A stretch of DNA of 64,000 bases from Paenibacillus sp. HGH0039 (GTDB lineage Bacteria; Bacillota; Bacilli; Paenibacillales; NBRC-103111). Shown here in pieces: positions 1 through 8,043 of this stretch. A program made the translations under genes and the position numbers. How positions within the stretch are numbered: the stretch's first letter is position 1; each line of letters begins with the position of its first letter. The notes under the pieces are model-generated. The model was not told the DNA's origin. It worked only from the letters and a program-made list of their open reading frames with translations, and did not search any database. Location: NCBI RefSeq assembly GCF_000411255.1, contig NZ_KE150412.1:2085813-2149812 (forward strand), given 5' to 3'.

Positions 1-291
1 AAACAAAGTAACTTCAACCACATTTTTGATTAACTATGTGTTTTACTCAGATAAAAAGAGTATCCCCTCAACCTGCTTTATACCTCAACTTGGAACCCTA
101 CTTATGGCTAAGTCATAGTAACTCTAATAATAGATTCGATTCGCAAAATCCCTAAAAGATTATAAAGAATCATTTATCTAAGCATTTTACATAAAATGCA
201 CCTCTATTCAATGAGCAAGACTTTATCATCTTGTCCCAAGTTTAGAGGCGCCTAGTAGTTGTAATCAATGGATATACATATACATATTCCC
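1..291. other. AT-rich stretch without a recognisable gene
   Basis: No open frame with a plausible start and ribosome binding site is seen on either strand. It lies downstream of the minus-strand ABC transporter operon that ends at 292. No convincing terminator hairpin with a T-run was found for that operon. Confidence 0.5.
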
Positions 292-1149
292 CTACCGCCG
301 TCCCCCCACTGTCCCCACAACCCCATACCGAGCCAAAAGCTTACGCCCCAGCAGCGCCACGGCGCGATCCGTGATGAAACCCATCAGCCCCAGGCAGATC
401 AGCCCCACGAAAATCCAGTCCGTACGGAAGAACAGCCGCGAGTTCCAGATGAGATAGCCGACGCCTTCGTTGGAGGCGATCATTTCGGCGCCGATGATGG
501 CCATGAAGGAGGTGCCCATGGCGAGGCGGATGCCCGTGAACATGTACGGCACGGTAGACGGGATGATGACGTGCAGGACGATCTGCCATTCGGAGGCGCC
601 CATGCTGCGGGCAGAGCGGATTTTGTCCTCCTCCACGGCGAGCACGCCGGTCAAGGTGTTCAGCACGACGATGAAGAAAGTGGCGTACAGGATGAGCACG
701 ACTTTCGAGGTTTCTCCTATACCGAACCAGACGAGGAACAACGTGATAAACGCGATAGGCGGAATGAAGCGGATGAAGTTCAGGAACGGCTCCGCAAAAG
801 CGCGAATGGCGTCGACTTTGCCGATGACGAGGCCGACCGGGATGGCGATCAGACTGCCGAGGGTCCAACCGAGCAGGACGCGATACGAGCTGATGCCGAT
901 GTACTGCAGCAGGGTGCCGTCGGCCAGCAGCTCGTAGCCACCCTCGGCGGTCAGGATTGGACCGGGCAGAATTTCCGGACCGTAGACGAGCGATAACCCG
1001 TGCCACAGAAGCAGTCCCGCGATCCAGAAGACGAGGGTGAGCAGTGTTTTTTTGAACCAAGGCTTGCGGAGCGGTTTCGAGGCGGAAGCAGCCGTAATGG
1101 GCGGCTTGGACGTGATCGTTTTTTTTGCCGTAATGGCGTTTGTGTTCAT
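292..1149 (-). CDS. ABC transporter permease, sulfonate/taurine/nitrate type (SsuC/TauC-like)
   Basis: A 285-residue integral membrane protein of the binding-protein-dependent permease superfamily. After a basic, cytoplasmic N-terminus of about 30 residues there are about six hydrophobic segments. The EAA-type loop that contacts the ATPase is visible around residues 190-210 (ARSMGASEWQI...), in the usual form for the SsuC/TauC/NrtB branch. It forms the membrane channel for the ATPase (1165) and the lipoprotein receptor (2227) just upstream in the same operon. The substrate is probably an organosulfur anion, because an arylsulfotransferase-like gene is also in the operon. This is inference: the family also includes nitrate, thiamine-precursor and aromatic-compound carriers. 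Confidence 0.88.
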   Translation of the reverse strand: MNTNAITAKKTITSKPPITAASASKPLRKPWFKKTLLTLVFWIAGLLLWHGLSLVYGPEILPGPILTAEGGYELLADGTLLQYIGISSYRVLLGWTLGSLIAIPVGLVIGKVDAIRAFAEPFLNFIRFIPPIAFITLFLVWFGIGETSKVVLILYATFFIVVLNTLTGVLAVEEDKIRSARSMGASEWQIVLHVIIPSTVPYMFTGIRLAMGTSFMAIIGAEMIASNEGVGYLIWNSRLFFRTDWIFVGLICLGLMGFITDRAVALLGRKLLARYGVVGTVGGRR

Positions 1150-1164
1150 ATCGGCTTCTCCTCC

Positions 1165-1947
1165 CTATTCGTCGAAATGCGCCTGGATGCGGTTGTACAG
1201 CTCGTAAAACTCCGGGGACCCCAGGTCCCGCGGATACGCGAGGGGCACGTCGTAGATGTGCGAGATGTTGGACGACGGGCCGGCAGACATGATGCCGATG
1301 CGGCCGCCGAGCAGCAGCGCTTCCTGGATGTCGTGGGTGACAAAAATGACGGTTTTGTCGGTTTCCTGCCAAATCCGCTGAAGCTCCTTCTGCATGGTGC
1401 GGCGCGTCATCGCGTCGAGCGCGCCGAACGGCTCATCCATGAGCAGGATGGCCGGATCGTTCGACAGCACGCGGGCCAGCTGAACGCGCTGCTTCATGCC
1501 GCCGGACAGCTCGCGCGGGAACTTGCTCTCGTGTCCCTTAAGACCGACCAGCGCAATGTACTGGTCGGAAATCTCGCGGCGCTCGGCCGCCGGGACACGC
1601 TTCATGCGCAGGCCGAACTCTACGTTCTCCCTGACCGTGAGCCAGGGGAACAGGGACGAATCGGCCTGCTGGAAGACGACGGCGCGGTCCTGGCCGGGCC
1701 GGTCGACCTCGCGGTCTCCGACGCGCACCTGGCCGGACGTCTTGGAGACGAAGCCCGCGATGAGACTGAGCAGCGTCGATTTGCCGCAGCCGCTCGGCCC
1801 CAGCAGGACGAAAAACTCGCCGCCCCGGACCGCCAGATTCACGTCCTGAATGATGTAGTGCAGCTCGCCGGCGGAAGGCTGCATGTAGCTTTTGTCCAGG
1901 CGTTCGATGTGGATTTCGTTGCGTTTCGGCGCTGCCTCAGTACTCAT
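1165..1947 (-). CDS. ABC transporter ATP-binding protein, SsuB/TauB-like
   Basis: A 260-residue nucleotide-binding subunit. Walker A GPSGCGKST is near residue 50, the signature LSGGMKQR near 145, Walker B ILLMDEPFGALD near 165, and the switch histidine in FVTHD follows. The GGMKQR signature and FGALD Walker B are typical of the sulfonate/taurine/nitrate branch. It powers the permease encoded 15 bp downstream. The gap of about 280 bp to the binding-protein gene carries degenerate short repeats, so the operon is not tightly packed here. Substrate is unknown and inferred from context. Confidence 0.92.
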   Translation of the reverse strand: MSTEAAPKRNEIHIERLDKSYMQPSAGELHYIIQDVNLAVRGGEFFVLLGPSGCGKSTLLSLIAGFVSKTSGQVRVGDREVDRPGQDRAVVFQQADSSLFPWLTVRENVEFGLRMKRVPAAERREISDQYIALVGLKGHESKFPRELSGGMKQRVQLARVLSNDPAILLMDEPFGALDAMTRRTMQKELQRIWQETDKTVIFVTHDIQEALLLGGRIGIMSAGPSSNISHIYDVPLAYPRDLGSPEFYELYNRIQAHFDE

Positions 1948-1984
1948 ACTTCATCCCCCTGTTCAGTTTTGTTACGTTTTGTTC

Positions 1985-2142
1985 TTGCCGTATTTCGCTG
2001 TGTGACAGCAGTTGGTGCATTGCTGCATAAATAGTGATCGGTATTCCGCTGTATAGTCGGTGTTACGTTGGGTGTTTCGGTGCATGGTAGCGGTCCGTAT
2101 TTCGCTGCATGACAGTGGTCGGTATCCCGGTGCAAGACGGCA
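1985..2142. repeat. Degenerate ~25-bp tandem repeat in the spacer between binding-protein and ATPase genes
   Basis: Several imperfect copies of a unit close to GTATTTCGCTGCATGACAG followed by TGGTCG run head to tail, for example near 1990, 2040, 2098 and 2122. The core GCATGACAGTG also occurs in the 39-bp array at 48921-49228. The copies vary in length from about 19 to 26 bp, so any reading frame across them is unlikely to be real. No spacers, so not CRISPR. It lies inside the transcribed part of an ABC operon. Confidence 0.5.
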
Positions 2143-2226
2143 TTCGGTCGACCGCTGCCGGGCGTGCGCTGCAATGTTGGCGTGGTTGTCGGCGCGGCCC
2201 ATGCCGCCGCTTTTCAGTTATTCGTA

Positions 2227-3303
2227 CTACTTCACTTCAATGACCCTATCCGGGAAGGCTTCCCGCAAAATGTCCAGGTACAGCTTGCTTTTGAGGTCGA
2301 AATCCTTCTCGATGATGGCGTTGTCGACCATGTATTTTTTCTGCTCCTTGTAGCCGTTGTACGCTTTATCCGTGAACCCGATTTTCCACGGGTTTTTGGG
2401 CAGGTCCTTGAGGGTCGCCTCTTTCGGCTGCTTGACTTCCTTGTACATGATGTCCGCGCTCTCCTCTTGGTGCGCCTGAGCGTAGGCAGAAGCTTCGTCG
2501 ATCGCCTTCAGGAAGTTGACGAAGCCCGCTTTGTTGGCTTTGAGCAGCTCGTTGGGAGCGATTAGGCCGTTGCCGAGGCGTACCGGCGTTTTGGACATGT
2601 CGGTCAGCTCGTGGGCTTCGGCCAGAGCGCCGAATTTTTCGTTGAGCACCGCGCCGTATACCCACGCGCCGTCGATCTCGCCTTTTTTGAGCGCGACATA
2701 CGCTTCATCAAAACCGCCTTGGCCGATCAGCTTCACTTCGGACAATTTGACGCCGTTCTGACCCAGATACACATCCCAAAGATAGGGGACAAAAGTGCCG
2801 CGGGAAAAGCTCAGCTTCTTGCCCTTGAGATCGGCCGCGCTCTTGATGTCCTTGCGGACGAACAGCTTCCACTCGCTGGCGCTCAGATCCGTTGCCGTAC
2901 CCGACGAGGCGAAAATGGCGTAATCGCCTTTGCTCACGGCATTCAGCAGGGGAAAATCCGCGCCGAACGCGACGTCCACCTGTTTGATAAACAGGGAGTT
3001 GACGCCTTCGGCCGGTGTGGCGAACGAGACGAGCTCGGCGTCGATGCCGTGCTTGTCGAAGATGCCTTTGCTTTTAGCGACGCGGAAAATCGAGTTGGTG
3101 GAAATGTCCGCGATTTTCAGCTTCAGCTTGGCGGCGCCGCCCTGTTTGGGGTCGGCGGCCGCTTTGCCGCAGCCCGCCAGCACGGCCAACAGTGTGGCGG
3201 TCAACACCAGTGCGAGCAGCGTGCGGGCGAAGTGGCGGTGGCGGGCTTGGCGGAGGCCAACGTGGCCCGCGGCTTTTTTACTTTCATCTGCAGTCTCTCT
3301 CAT
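2227..3303 (-). CDS. ABC transporter substrate-binding lipoprotein, SsuA/TauA-like
   Basis: An extracytoplasmic receptor of about 358 residues for the transporter encoded downstream. I chose the ATG at 3303 (MRETADESKK...) because GGTGAGG lies just upstream; the frame extends 24 codons further, into the neighbouring gene's end. A basic stretch is followed by a hydrophobic segment and the lipobox LLAVLAGC, so it should be lipid-anchored on the outer face of the membrane. The mature part fits the NMT1/THI5-like, SsuA-type fold (LKIADISTNSIFRVAKSKG, then SRGTFVPYL and a GEIDGAW motif). The start overlaps almost end to end with the arylsulfotransferase-like gene (stop at 3314), supporting co-transcription. 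Ligand not determinable from sequence. Confidence 0.88.
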   Translation of the reverse strand: MRETADESKKAAGHVGLRQARHRHFARTLLALVLTATLLAVLAGCGKAAADPKQGGAAKLKLKIADISTNSIFRVAKSKGIFDKHGIDAELVSFATPAEGVNSLFIKQVDVAFGADFPLLNAVSKGDYAIFASSGTATDLSASEWKLFVRKDIKSAADLKGKKLSFSRGTFVPYLWDVYLGQNGVKLSEVKLIGQGGFDEAYVALKKGEIDGAWVYGAVLNEKFGALAEAHELTDMSKTPVRLGNGLIAPNELLKANKAGFVNFLKAIDEASAYAQAHQEESADIMYKEVKQPKEATLKDLPKNPWKIGFTDKAYNGYKEQKKYMVDNAIIEKDFDLKSKLYLDILREAFPDRVIEVK

Positions 3304-3313
3304 CGTCCTCACC

Positions 3314-4762
3314 CTAGCCCTTCTCCGGTTCCGGCTGTCCTTCGTCCGTCCGTGCCACGCACAGCGCGCCCTCACCGTAAGAGACGGTTCCTTCGACTTC
3401 CACGGCAGTTACCGCTCCGCGAGCAGCCGCTCCCGGCAGACGGAAGTCCGCTACGTCGATCGGCGCGATTTCGACTTCCTCCGGCAACTCCAGCTGCGGT
3501 ACCCACTCGTAAGGTACGCGGTAGGCGCGGTAGACCATGTTGGAGTTACGCTTGTTTTTATAAGGTGAAATGTACTCCCACACCAGCTCATGCTCGCGCG
3601 TCACTTCAAAAATCCGGCCGTCCGCGCCCTCGGTAATCAGCGTATTGCCGTTCGGCAGGCGCTGGGCGGAGCTTATGTACGGGCTGTAAAACCGGTACGA
3701 ATCGAGCGGAGCCTGGAAGCCTGCTTCCGTCGGCGTGTACTGCCACTCGATTTCGAGCGTGATCGGGTTGATCTCCAGGATGCGGGAGTGATCGCGGCGG
3801 GCGTTTTTGATGCCGTCCGGGGACTCCGGATTCGGTGCGCCGTAGCCGCCCCAGCCGCCATTGTCGAAGATCAGGATGTTGCCCGCGCCCGGCAATCCCT
3901 GCGGAATAAGATGGGCGTGATGCTGGCCGATGATCCAGCCGATGTGTTTCGTCTCTTCGGTATTATAGTTGGGGCCGAGTTTCCAGACGATTTTACCGGT
4001 CTTTTTGTCAGTGATGGCAATGATGTTCGTCTCCCGCGCATCCCAGATGATGTTATCCGGATGGAATCTTTCATCGCCCGCATTGTAGTGCTTGTTCGGA
4101 CCGAGGACCGAAGCGGAGTTGATGTGCATCCAGTCGCCGGCGTTGGCCCCGAAGAAACGGGTGTTGGGGTCGTTGTACAGCGCCTTCCGGGCATCCTCGT
4201 CAAATCCCAGCTCCTCAAAATGGTCGCTCGTTGTCCACTCCCAGATAACATTCCCTTCCCAATCCACTTCCAGAATGGTATCATCCAGCAGCTCTTTATC
4301 GGATATTTCAGGACGATTCACGTTTTTGTGTGCAAGCACGATTGTGTTCCCGGAGTGGACTTTCGGCTCCTGACCCGGCACGTAGTACCCGACCGGATTG
4401 CCTTCGCGCTGGTAATCATGATGCTGGCGCGCCATCCACTGCGGCTCATGCCCGGGGTCTTCGATATGCTGGTAGCGGTCAAACTTCCACACGATGTTGC
4501 CGTCCCAGTCGACCTGCACCAGATTCACTTCATCCTGAAACCCGTACTTCGGATCGCGCTCCGCCGTACTGCCGAATACGTACCCGCCCGGAAGCAGTTT
4601 ATTTGGGAACCCTCTCAGCCCCTTCCAAAGATGAACCTCCCGCCCGTTCATGTCGATCAGCAGCGCCCCCGTCTCCGCCGCCTGATACAACGTGTAGCCG
4701 CTCCAGCTTTTGCCCGGTTTGTAAACCGTCGTTCCTGTCGGATAAATCGTCGGATGTCCCAT
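3314..4762 (-). CDS. Arylsulfotransferase (ASST) family protein
   Basis: A 482-residue protein of the aryl-sulfate sulfotransferase family, which moves sulfate between phenolic compounds on a beta-propeller scaffold. Repeated blade-like motifs run through it: VQVDWDGNIVWKFD near residue 85, LEVDWEGNVIWEW near 165, and LEINPITLEIEWQY and FEVTREHELVWEY in the last third. Candidate active-site histidines are in RQHHDYQ, WMHINSASVLG and GQHHAHLIPQG. No signal peptide is seen, so unlike the periplasmic enterobacterial enzyme it looks cytoplasmic. It is first in an operon with a sulfonate-type ABC transporter, suggesting uptake and processing of an organosulfur compound. The 149-bp upstream gap holds a short palindrome TTACATGTAA (4850-4859) that could be an operator. 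The reaction and acceptor are inferred. Confidence 0.82.
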   Translation of the reverse strand: MGHPTIYPTGTTVYKPGKSWSGYTLYQAAETGALLIDMNGREVHLWKGLRGFPNKLLPGGYVFGSTAERDPKYGFQDEVNLVQVDWDGNIVWKFDRYQHIEDPGHEPQWMARQHHDYQREGNPVGYYVPGQEPKVHSGNTIVLAHKNVNRPEISDKELLDDTILEVDWEGNVIWEWTTSDHFEELGFDEDARKALYNDPNTRFFGANAGDWMHINSASVLGPNKHYNAGDERFHPDNIIWDARETNIIAITDKKTGKIVWKLGPNYNTEETKHIGWIIGQHHAHLIPQGLPGAGNILIFDNGGWGGYGAPNPESPDGIKNARRDHSRILEINPITLEIEWQYTPTEAGFQAPLDSYRFYSPYISSAQRLPNGNTLITEGADGRIFEVTREHELVWEYISPYKNKRNSNMVYRAYRVPYEWVPQLELPEEVEIAPIDVADFRLPGAAARGAVTAVEVEGTVSYGEGALCVARTDEGQPEPEKG

Positions 4763-4911
4763 ATGGTTAATGTCCTCTCTATTGTTGGATTTGGTTTGTA
4801 AAAAACGGAATGGCCTCGCGCAGTAACGCTTATAAATTTAATCTGACTTTTACATGTAAGCTGATGAATGAAAAAGACACTCCTCTTGTCTCAAAACATC
4901 GGCCAGCCGTG

Positions 4912-5748
4912 TTAATAGGATATGAAATTTTTCTTGTGATTCGCCGTTTTCGGTTTAGAAGCAGGTGGCTGATCCGCTGAGGGTTGTGTTGGAGATTCCG
5001 GTCGTAATTCCGATGACGTATCGGATGCTGTATTGCCTGTAAAAGCAGCAGCCAAGCTTTCCTCTCCGAACTTGGCGGATAACCTTGCCGATTCCAGTTC
5101 AAGATCGGCCGCCGCTCCCCTCGCTGACTTGAACGGCGAGCCTGCCGAAACAGCTATCACTGCCGGCTGTGCAGGCGAGTGCAGTAATGAAACCTGCAAA
5201 GCATCGGCCTTTTCAACCGCCACGGGCGACTGAACTCCCTCGGTTGGACCATCTGCTTCCGTTTCACCCACTTCCTCCACGTCTTCTCCGGGATAAGTCA
5301 GCACCGCTTCCGCGAACCCTTCCAGCTTCTCCAGCAGCCTCCGGGAAAAAGCAATCTGATGCGCCAGCTCCTCCTGCGAAAACCCGCCGAACAAGATGTC
5401 GATCATATGCCCGCTGAGCCCGCTGTTCCGCCGGAGCAACTCCCGGCCCTTATCCGTAATGTCCAGCGCGACGGACCTGCGGTCGGACTCGCTTCTTTTG
5501 CGGACCGCGAAGCCGCCCGCTTCCAGCTTGTCGCACAGCGCCGTTACCGCGCCGGAGGTGAAATCCAGCTGCTCCGCCAGCTCGCCCATCCGCTGCTCTC
5601 CCTCTCTGTTAATAGAGTTAAGGATGAGCATGCCCGGCAGCGTGATACCCTCGACGGAAATTTTGTCGCGTTCCTTCACAAATTTGCGTACCAGCCTGCG
5701 GAAGAGCCAATCGGCCTCTTCATATAACGCCCAGTCTTTTTCGTGCAT
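4912..5748 (-). CDS. MarR-family transcriptional regulator with a long disordered tail
   Basis: The first ~145 residues form a standard MarR winged-helix repressor: LNSINREGEQRMGELAEQLDF (HTH entry), TSGAVTALCDKLEAGGF (recognition helix) and a wing ending RKRSESDRRSVALDITDKG. I start at the ATG at 5748 (MHEKDW), which has AAAGGA five bases upstream; the frame continues 12 codons further without support. After the dimerisation helix there is a tail of about 125 residues rich in Glu, Ala, Ser and Pro, ending in KKNFISY. Typical MarR proteins stop near 140-150 residues, so the tail is an unusual addition. It lies just upstream of, and on the same strand as, the sulfotransferase/ABC operon. Regulation of that operon is possible but not shown. 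Confidence 0.85.
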   Translation of the reverse strand: MHEKDWALYEEADWLFRRLVRKFVKERDKISVEGITLPGMLILNSINREGEQRMGELAEQLDFTSGAVTALCDKLEAGGFAVRKRSESDRRSVALDITDKGRELLRRNSGLSGHMIDILFGGFSQEELAHQIAFSRRLLEKLEGFAEAVLTYPGEDVEEVGETEADGPTEGVQSPVAVEKADALQVSLLHSPAQPAVIAVSAGSPFKSARGAAADLELESARLSAKFGEESLAAAFTGNTASDTSSELRPESPTQPSADQPPASKPKTANHKKNFISY

Positions 5749-5773
5749 GCCATTCCTTTCGTCAGGAGGCCCG

Positions 5774-5834
5774 GAAAAACACAAAAGCCCCCGTTATCTC
5801 CTCCGTCTGACGGTAAGAGATTACAGGAGCCTTT
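5774..5834 (-). terminator. Leader hairpin with U-rich tail upstream of the MarR gene (possible attenuator)
   Basis: On the minus strand AAAGGCTCC... (from 5834) can pair, with a few mismatches and a bulge, with GAGATAACGGGGGCTTT, followed by TTTTGTGTTTTT. It sits between the operator-like repeats and the MarR ribosome binding site, so it could end transcription early or attenuate it. It does not match a riboswitch class I recognise. Confidence 0.45.
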
Positions 5835-5875
5835 GGTGGTCCAATCGGCTTTCCTCATTGGTTTAGTTTTAAAAT

Positions 5876-5905
5876 AATGAATGCTCGTTTAATGAATGTT
5901 CATTT
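5876..5905. promoter_or_regulatory. Two adjacent 15-bp direct repeats, candidate MarR operators
   Basis: AATGAATGCTCGTTT (5876-5890) is directly followed by AATGAATGTTCATTT (5891-5905). The second copy contains the near-palindrome ATGAATGTTCAT, typical in size and symmetry for a MarR-family site. Placement upstream of the MarR gene suggests autoregulation. Confidence 0.5.
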
Positions 5906-6217
5906 GATTAAAATTCATAGAATGATCTTGAAGTTAGATTAAACCAATTATTCATACCTGTCAAGTATGTTTTAAGTTTTTAATCGCTTTATTCTTTTAG
6001 TTAACTATTACCGGAGCGAAATATATGTGGACGAACTCTCCCAGAAGCACAAAAAAAGAACCTGCCCGAGCAGATTCTTATGCAGCCTGATCATTCTCAC
6101 TAGGTGCCCTGTCTCCAAAGCAGCCTCTTGCTTAGCTCTTAAAACAGCCTGCTCTTTTGTAACGGTTATCCGCCCCTTTTACTGCGATGACCTCCGACGA
6201 ATCTTTTTGTTAGCCTT
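5906..6217. other. Non-coding interval before the 6.2-8 kb gene group
   Basis: AT-rich DNA between the MarR promoter region and the end of the minus-strand gene at 6218. Apart from the terminator at 6051-6079 I see no gene. Confidence 0.5.
6051..6079 (-). terminator. Rho-independent terminator
   Basis: On the minus strand AAGAATCTGC pairs with GCAGGTTCTT (one G-U pair) around a 4-base loop, followed by seven T. It ends transcription of the genes at 6218 and upstream. Confidence 0.8.
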
Positions 6218-6544
6218 CTACAATGCATTCCGGTTATTGACTGAATACGACTGAACTGTAGGGAATTCGACTGACTCGAATTTAAAATAGCTGTAATTCT
6301 CCCCCCAATCTTCCCAACCGGTTGTTTTGGAGTAAGGAACGACCGAAACATAATAGCTTAAATCCAACTGTTTAATCCGGCTTCTCAAATCCCATGGAAT
6401 TTCCATACAGTCTTTATTAATCAGCACTCTTGCCTCAGCCCCTCTTAAGAGCTTTTGCCGCCAGTACGCAGAGATACTAATCTCATAAACAAGATCCCCT
6501 AAGTACTGCTTGTGGAGCTTTCTCCTGATCCGCTTTTTCATCAA
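6218..6544 (-). CDS. Uncharacterised 108-residue protein
   Basis: I do not recognise the family. A basic N-terminus (MMKKRIRRKLHKQYLG) is followed by a mixed alpha/beta-looking sequence with several aromatic residues (SAYWRQKLL, SKTTGWEDWGENYSYFKFE). No signal peptide or membrane segment. It follows the 171-residue gene by 7 bp and precedes a strong terminator, so it is the last gene of a small operon with the 6552 and 7064 genes. A protein of this size next to another small acidic one recalls toxin/immunity neighbourhoods, but nothing in the sequence proves that. Confidence 0.6.
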   Translation of the reverse strand: MMKKRIRRKLHKQYLGDLVYEISISAYWRQKLLRGAEARVLINKDCMEIPWDLRSRIKQLDLSYYVSVVPYSKTTGWEDWGENYSYFKFESVEFPTVQSYSVNNRNAL

Positions 6545-6551
6545 TTCACCT

Positions 6552-7067
6552 TTAACCGTTTATAATCCTAGCATACACCGTAAGTAGATAAGTATTTTCT
6601 TCCTCATCGTCGATCACAGAGTTTGGATCTTCACTATCCCTAATCGGAATTCCATCGAAACAAGCTTTTTCCCGATACTGTATGAGAACTTCCTTCCGAT
6701 CGTCAACCTGGTTCACTATACATCCGAAAGGCAGCCCAAGTCCCTCATAATAAGAAACTACGGAAATTCTAATCGCAGGAATTTGATAGTCTCCCCACAT
6801 ATAGAAGACAAACGCTTTTTCCTCATAAAACTTCTTCAAATAAGACGCCCACGCAGATTCTACAAAAGCGACTACATCTTCCAGCTCATTTAAGGATAAT
6901 TTGTTGTACTTAATCATTTTGTTCAACCGCTGGATGGTGCGATGGTTATAACGGGCTTCCGCATCCACCTGATCCCGGTCATTGGAAAAGAGAAAATCCG
7001 GCCGTTCCGCTATCTCCAAAATCTCGTTGTACGCCTTAATTCCTTTCGTTTGCAGAAAAGTGATCAT
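6552..7067 (-). CDS. Uncharacterised 171-residue acidic protein
   Basis: Family not recognised. The sequence begins MITFLQTKGIKAYNEILEIAERPDFLFSN-type and has an acidic C-terminal third (DSEDPNSVIDDEEENTY). No signal peptide or membrane span, so probably cytosolic. Its ATG overlaps the stop of the DUF4180 gene in an ATGA arrangement (7064-7067), so translation of the two is coupled. The function is unknown; coupling implies a shared role or at least fixed stoichiometry with the DUF4180 protein. Confidence 0.6.
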   Translation of the reverse strand: MITFLQTKGIKAYNEILEIAERPDFLFSNDRDQVDAEARYNHRTIQRLNKMIKYNKLSLNELEDVVAFVESAWASYLKKFYEEKAFVFYMWGDYQIPAIRISVVSYYEGLGLPFGCIVNQVDDRKEVLIQYREKACFDGIPIRDSEDPNSVIDDEEENTYLLTVYARIING

Positions 7068-7429
7068 GCCCCATGCAGCGCATCCAGCGCCTCCGCTTCT
7101 GTCTGCTTGAAAAACACCTTATCCCCCTGGTTGCACTCGTATATAAAATCATTCAGGCTCTTACTGTTATACCCGCCGAACTCTCCGACGATGGCGATTT
7201 TCATGCTGTAGTTGGTGTATTTTTGCAAAATATCTCCTGCAAGTTTGGTTCGGAGTTCGAAGAAATCCTCAGTGAGCTGTTCTTTTCTTAGGAGTACTTT
7301 GTCGCATCCGTGGTTGTAATGCACATCTGCCATTAAGTCCAGCGCGTCGTTTACGCTGTTAATCACCACATTTTCGCTGGAGATGATGGCTACTTTCGAA
7401 TTTTGCCGTTGATCGACTGTAATGTTCAT
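7064..7429 (-). CDS. DUF4180-family protein
   Basis: 121 residues that fit the DUF4180 family, small Bacillota proteins without assigned function. Recognisable stretches are ALDLMADVHYNHGCDKVLL, LTEDFFELRTKLAGDILQKY and KIAIVGEFGGYNSKSLNDFI, the last being the conserved beta strand-loop of the family. This resembles an STAS-like alpha/beta fold (family knowledge, not demonstrated). Its stop overlaps the start of the next gene by four bases. The gene is preceded by TAGGAGGAA near 7440, a strong ribosome binding site. Confidence 0.75.
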   Translation of the reverse strand: MNITVDQRQNSKVAIISSENVVINSVNDALDLMADVHYNHGCDKVLLRKEQLTEDFFELRTKLAGDILQKYTNYSMKIAIVGEFGGYNSKSLNDFIYECNQGDKVFFKQTEAEALDALHGA

Positions 7430-7483
7430 TTCATATATTCCTCCTATTGGTTTGGACGATTATTTATAGATGCCGACTGTCTG

Positions 7484-8020
7484 TCAGTTATTTTCCCGCT
7501 TTCCTTGATACCCTTGCTCATATAAAAGCAATGTATCCAACTGGCTGGTATCTTTCAAAACCAGCAATTTAACGCCGTAGGGCTCCAGCAGCTCCATAAT
7601 TTGGGCTCTGCCCTCCGTCTCATACTGACGATTCCAGCGAAACATATTTCGAAAAATCGTCCATGTCGGCTTATAGTTCGCTTTCTCCCGACCGAGCTTC
7701 TGCCGGATAAACCGCGTTATGATTCGCCTGAGCCGTGTAGAATACTCCGTATCCACGAGGATGATGAGATCCGCACGCTCAAGACAAGAGCCAACCCAGC
7801 CGCTGCAATGAGCCCCTTCCGTTATCCACGCGTCAGCACGCACTATTTCCGTTAGGCAGGCATCGCGCTCTTCATCCGTTCTTCGCACATCGCCCGAGGG
7901 AGTTCTTTTCCAGACCACATTATCCAGCTCATAAAAAGGAAGCTGCCATTCGGCAGACAACCTTCTGGCCAGGGTTGTTTTGCCGCTTCCGACCGAGCCC
8001 ATGATATGAATTTTTTTCAT
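7484..8020 (-). CDS. P-loop kinase-like protein (adenylate kinase / FlaR-like)
   Basis: 178 residues starting with a nucleotide-binding loop, MKKIHIMGSVGSGKTTLARRL, as in the small AAA_18/adenylate-kinase-like ATPases often annotated as DNA topology modulation protein FlaR or shikimate-kinase-like proteins. LDNVVWKR and the Walker B-like LIILVDTEYSTRL agree with this group, and an Arg/Lys-rich lid region follows (RRIITRFIRQKLGREK). Substrate is not known; phosphorylation of a small molecule is the usual guess. It stands alone, with 54 bp to the DUF4180 operon. Confidence 0.8.
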   Translation of the reverse strand: MKKIHIMGSVGSGKTTLARRLSAEWQLPFYELDNVVWKRTPSGDVRRTDEERDACLTEIVRADAWITEGAHCSGWVGSCLERADLIILVDTEYSTRLRRIITRFIRQKLGREKANYKPTWTIFRNMFRWNRQYETEGRAQIMELLEPYGVKLLVLKDTSQLDTLLLYEQGYQGKRENN

Positions 8021-8043
8021 TTAGACCACCGCTTGGCACTATT

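Noticed and set aside
3304..3375. Extended N-terminus of the SsuA-like lipoprotein
   Set aside because: The extra 24 residues are Arg-rich, would move the signal peptide away from the N-terminus and overlap the neighbouring gene. The ATG at 3303 has a better binding site.
5774..5834. A known riboswitch upstream of the MarR gene
   Set aside because: The conserved cores of the purine, guanidine, ZTP, SAM and preQ1 classes are absent. I see only a terminator-like hairpin.
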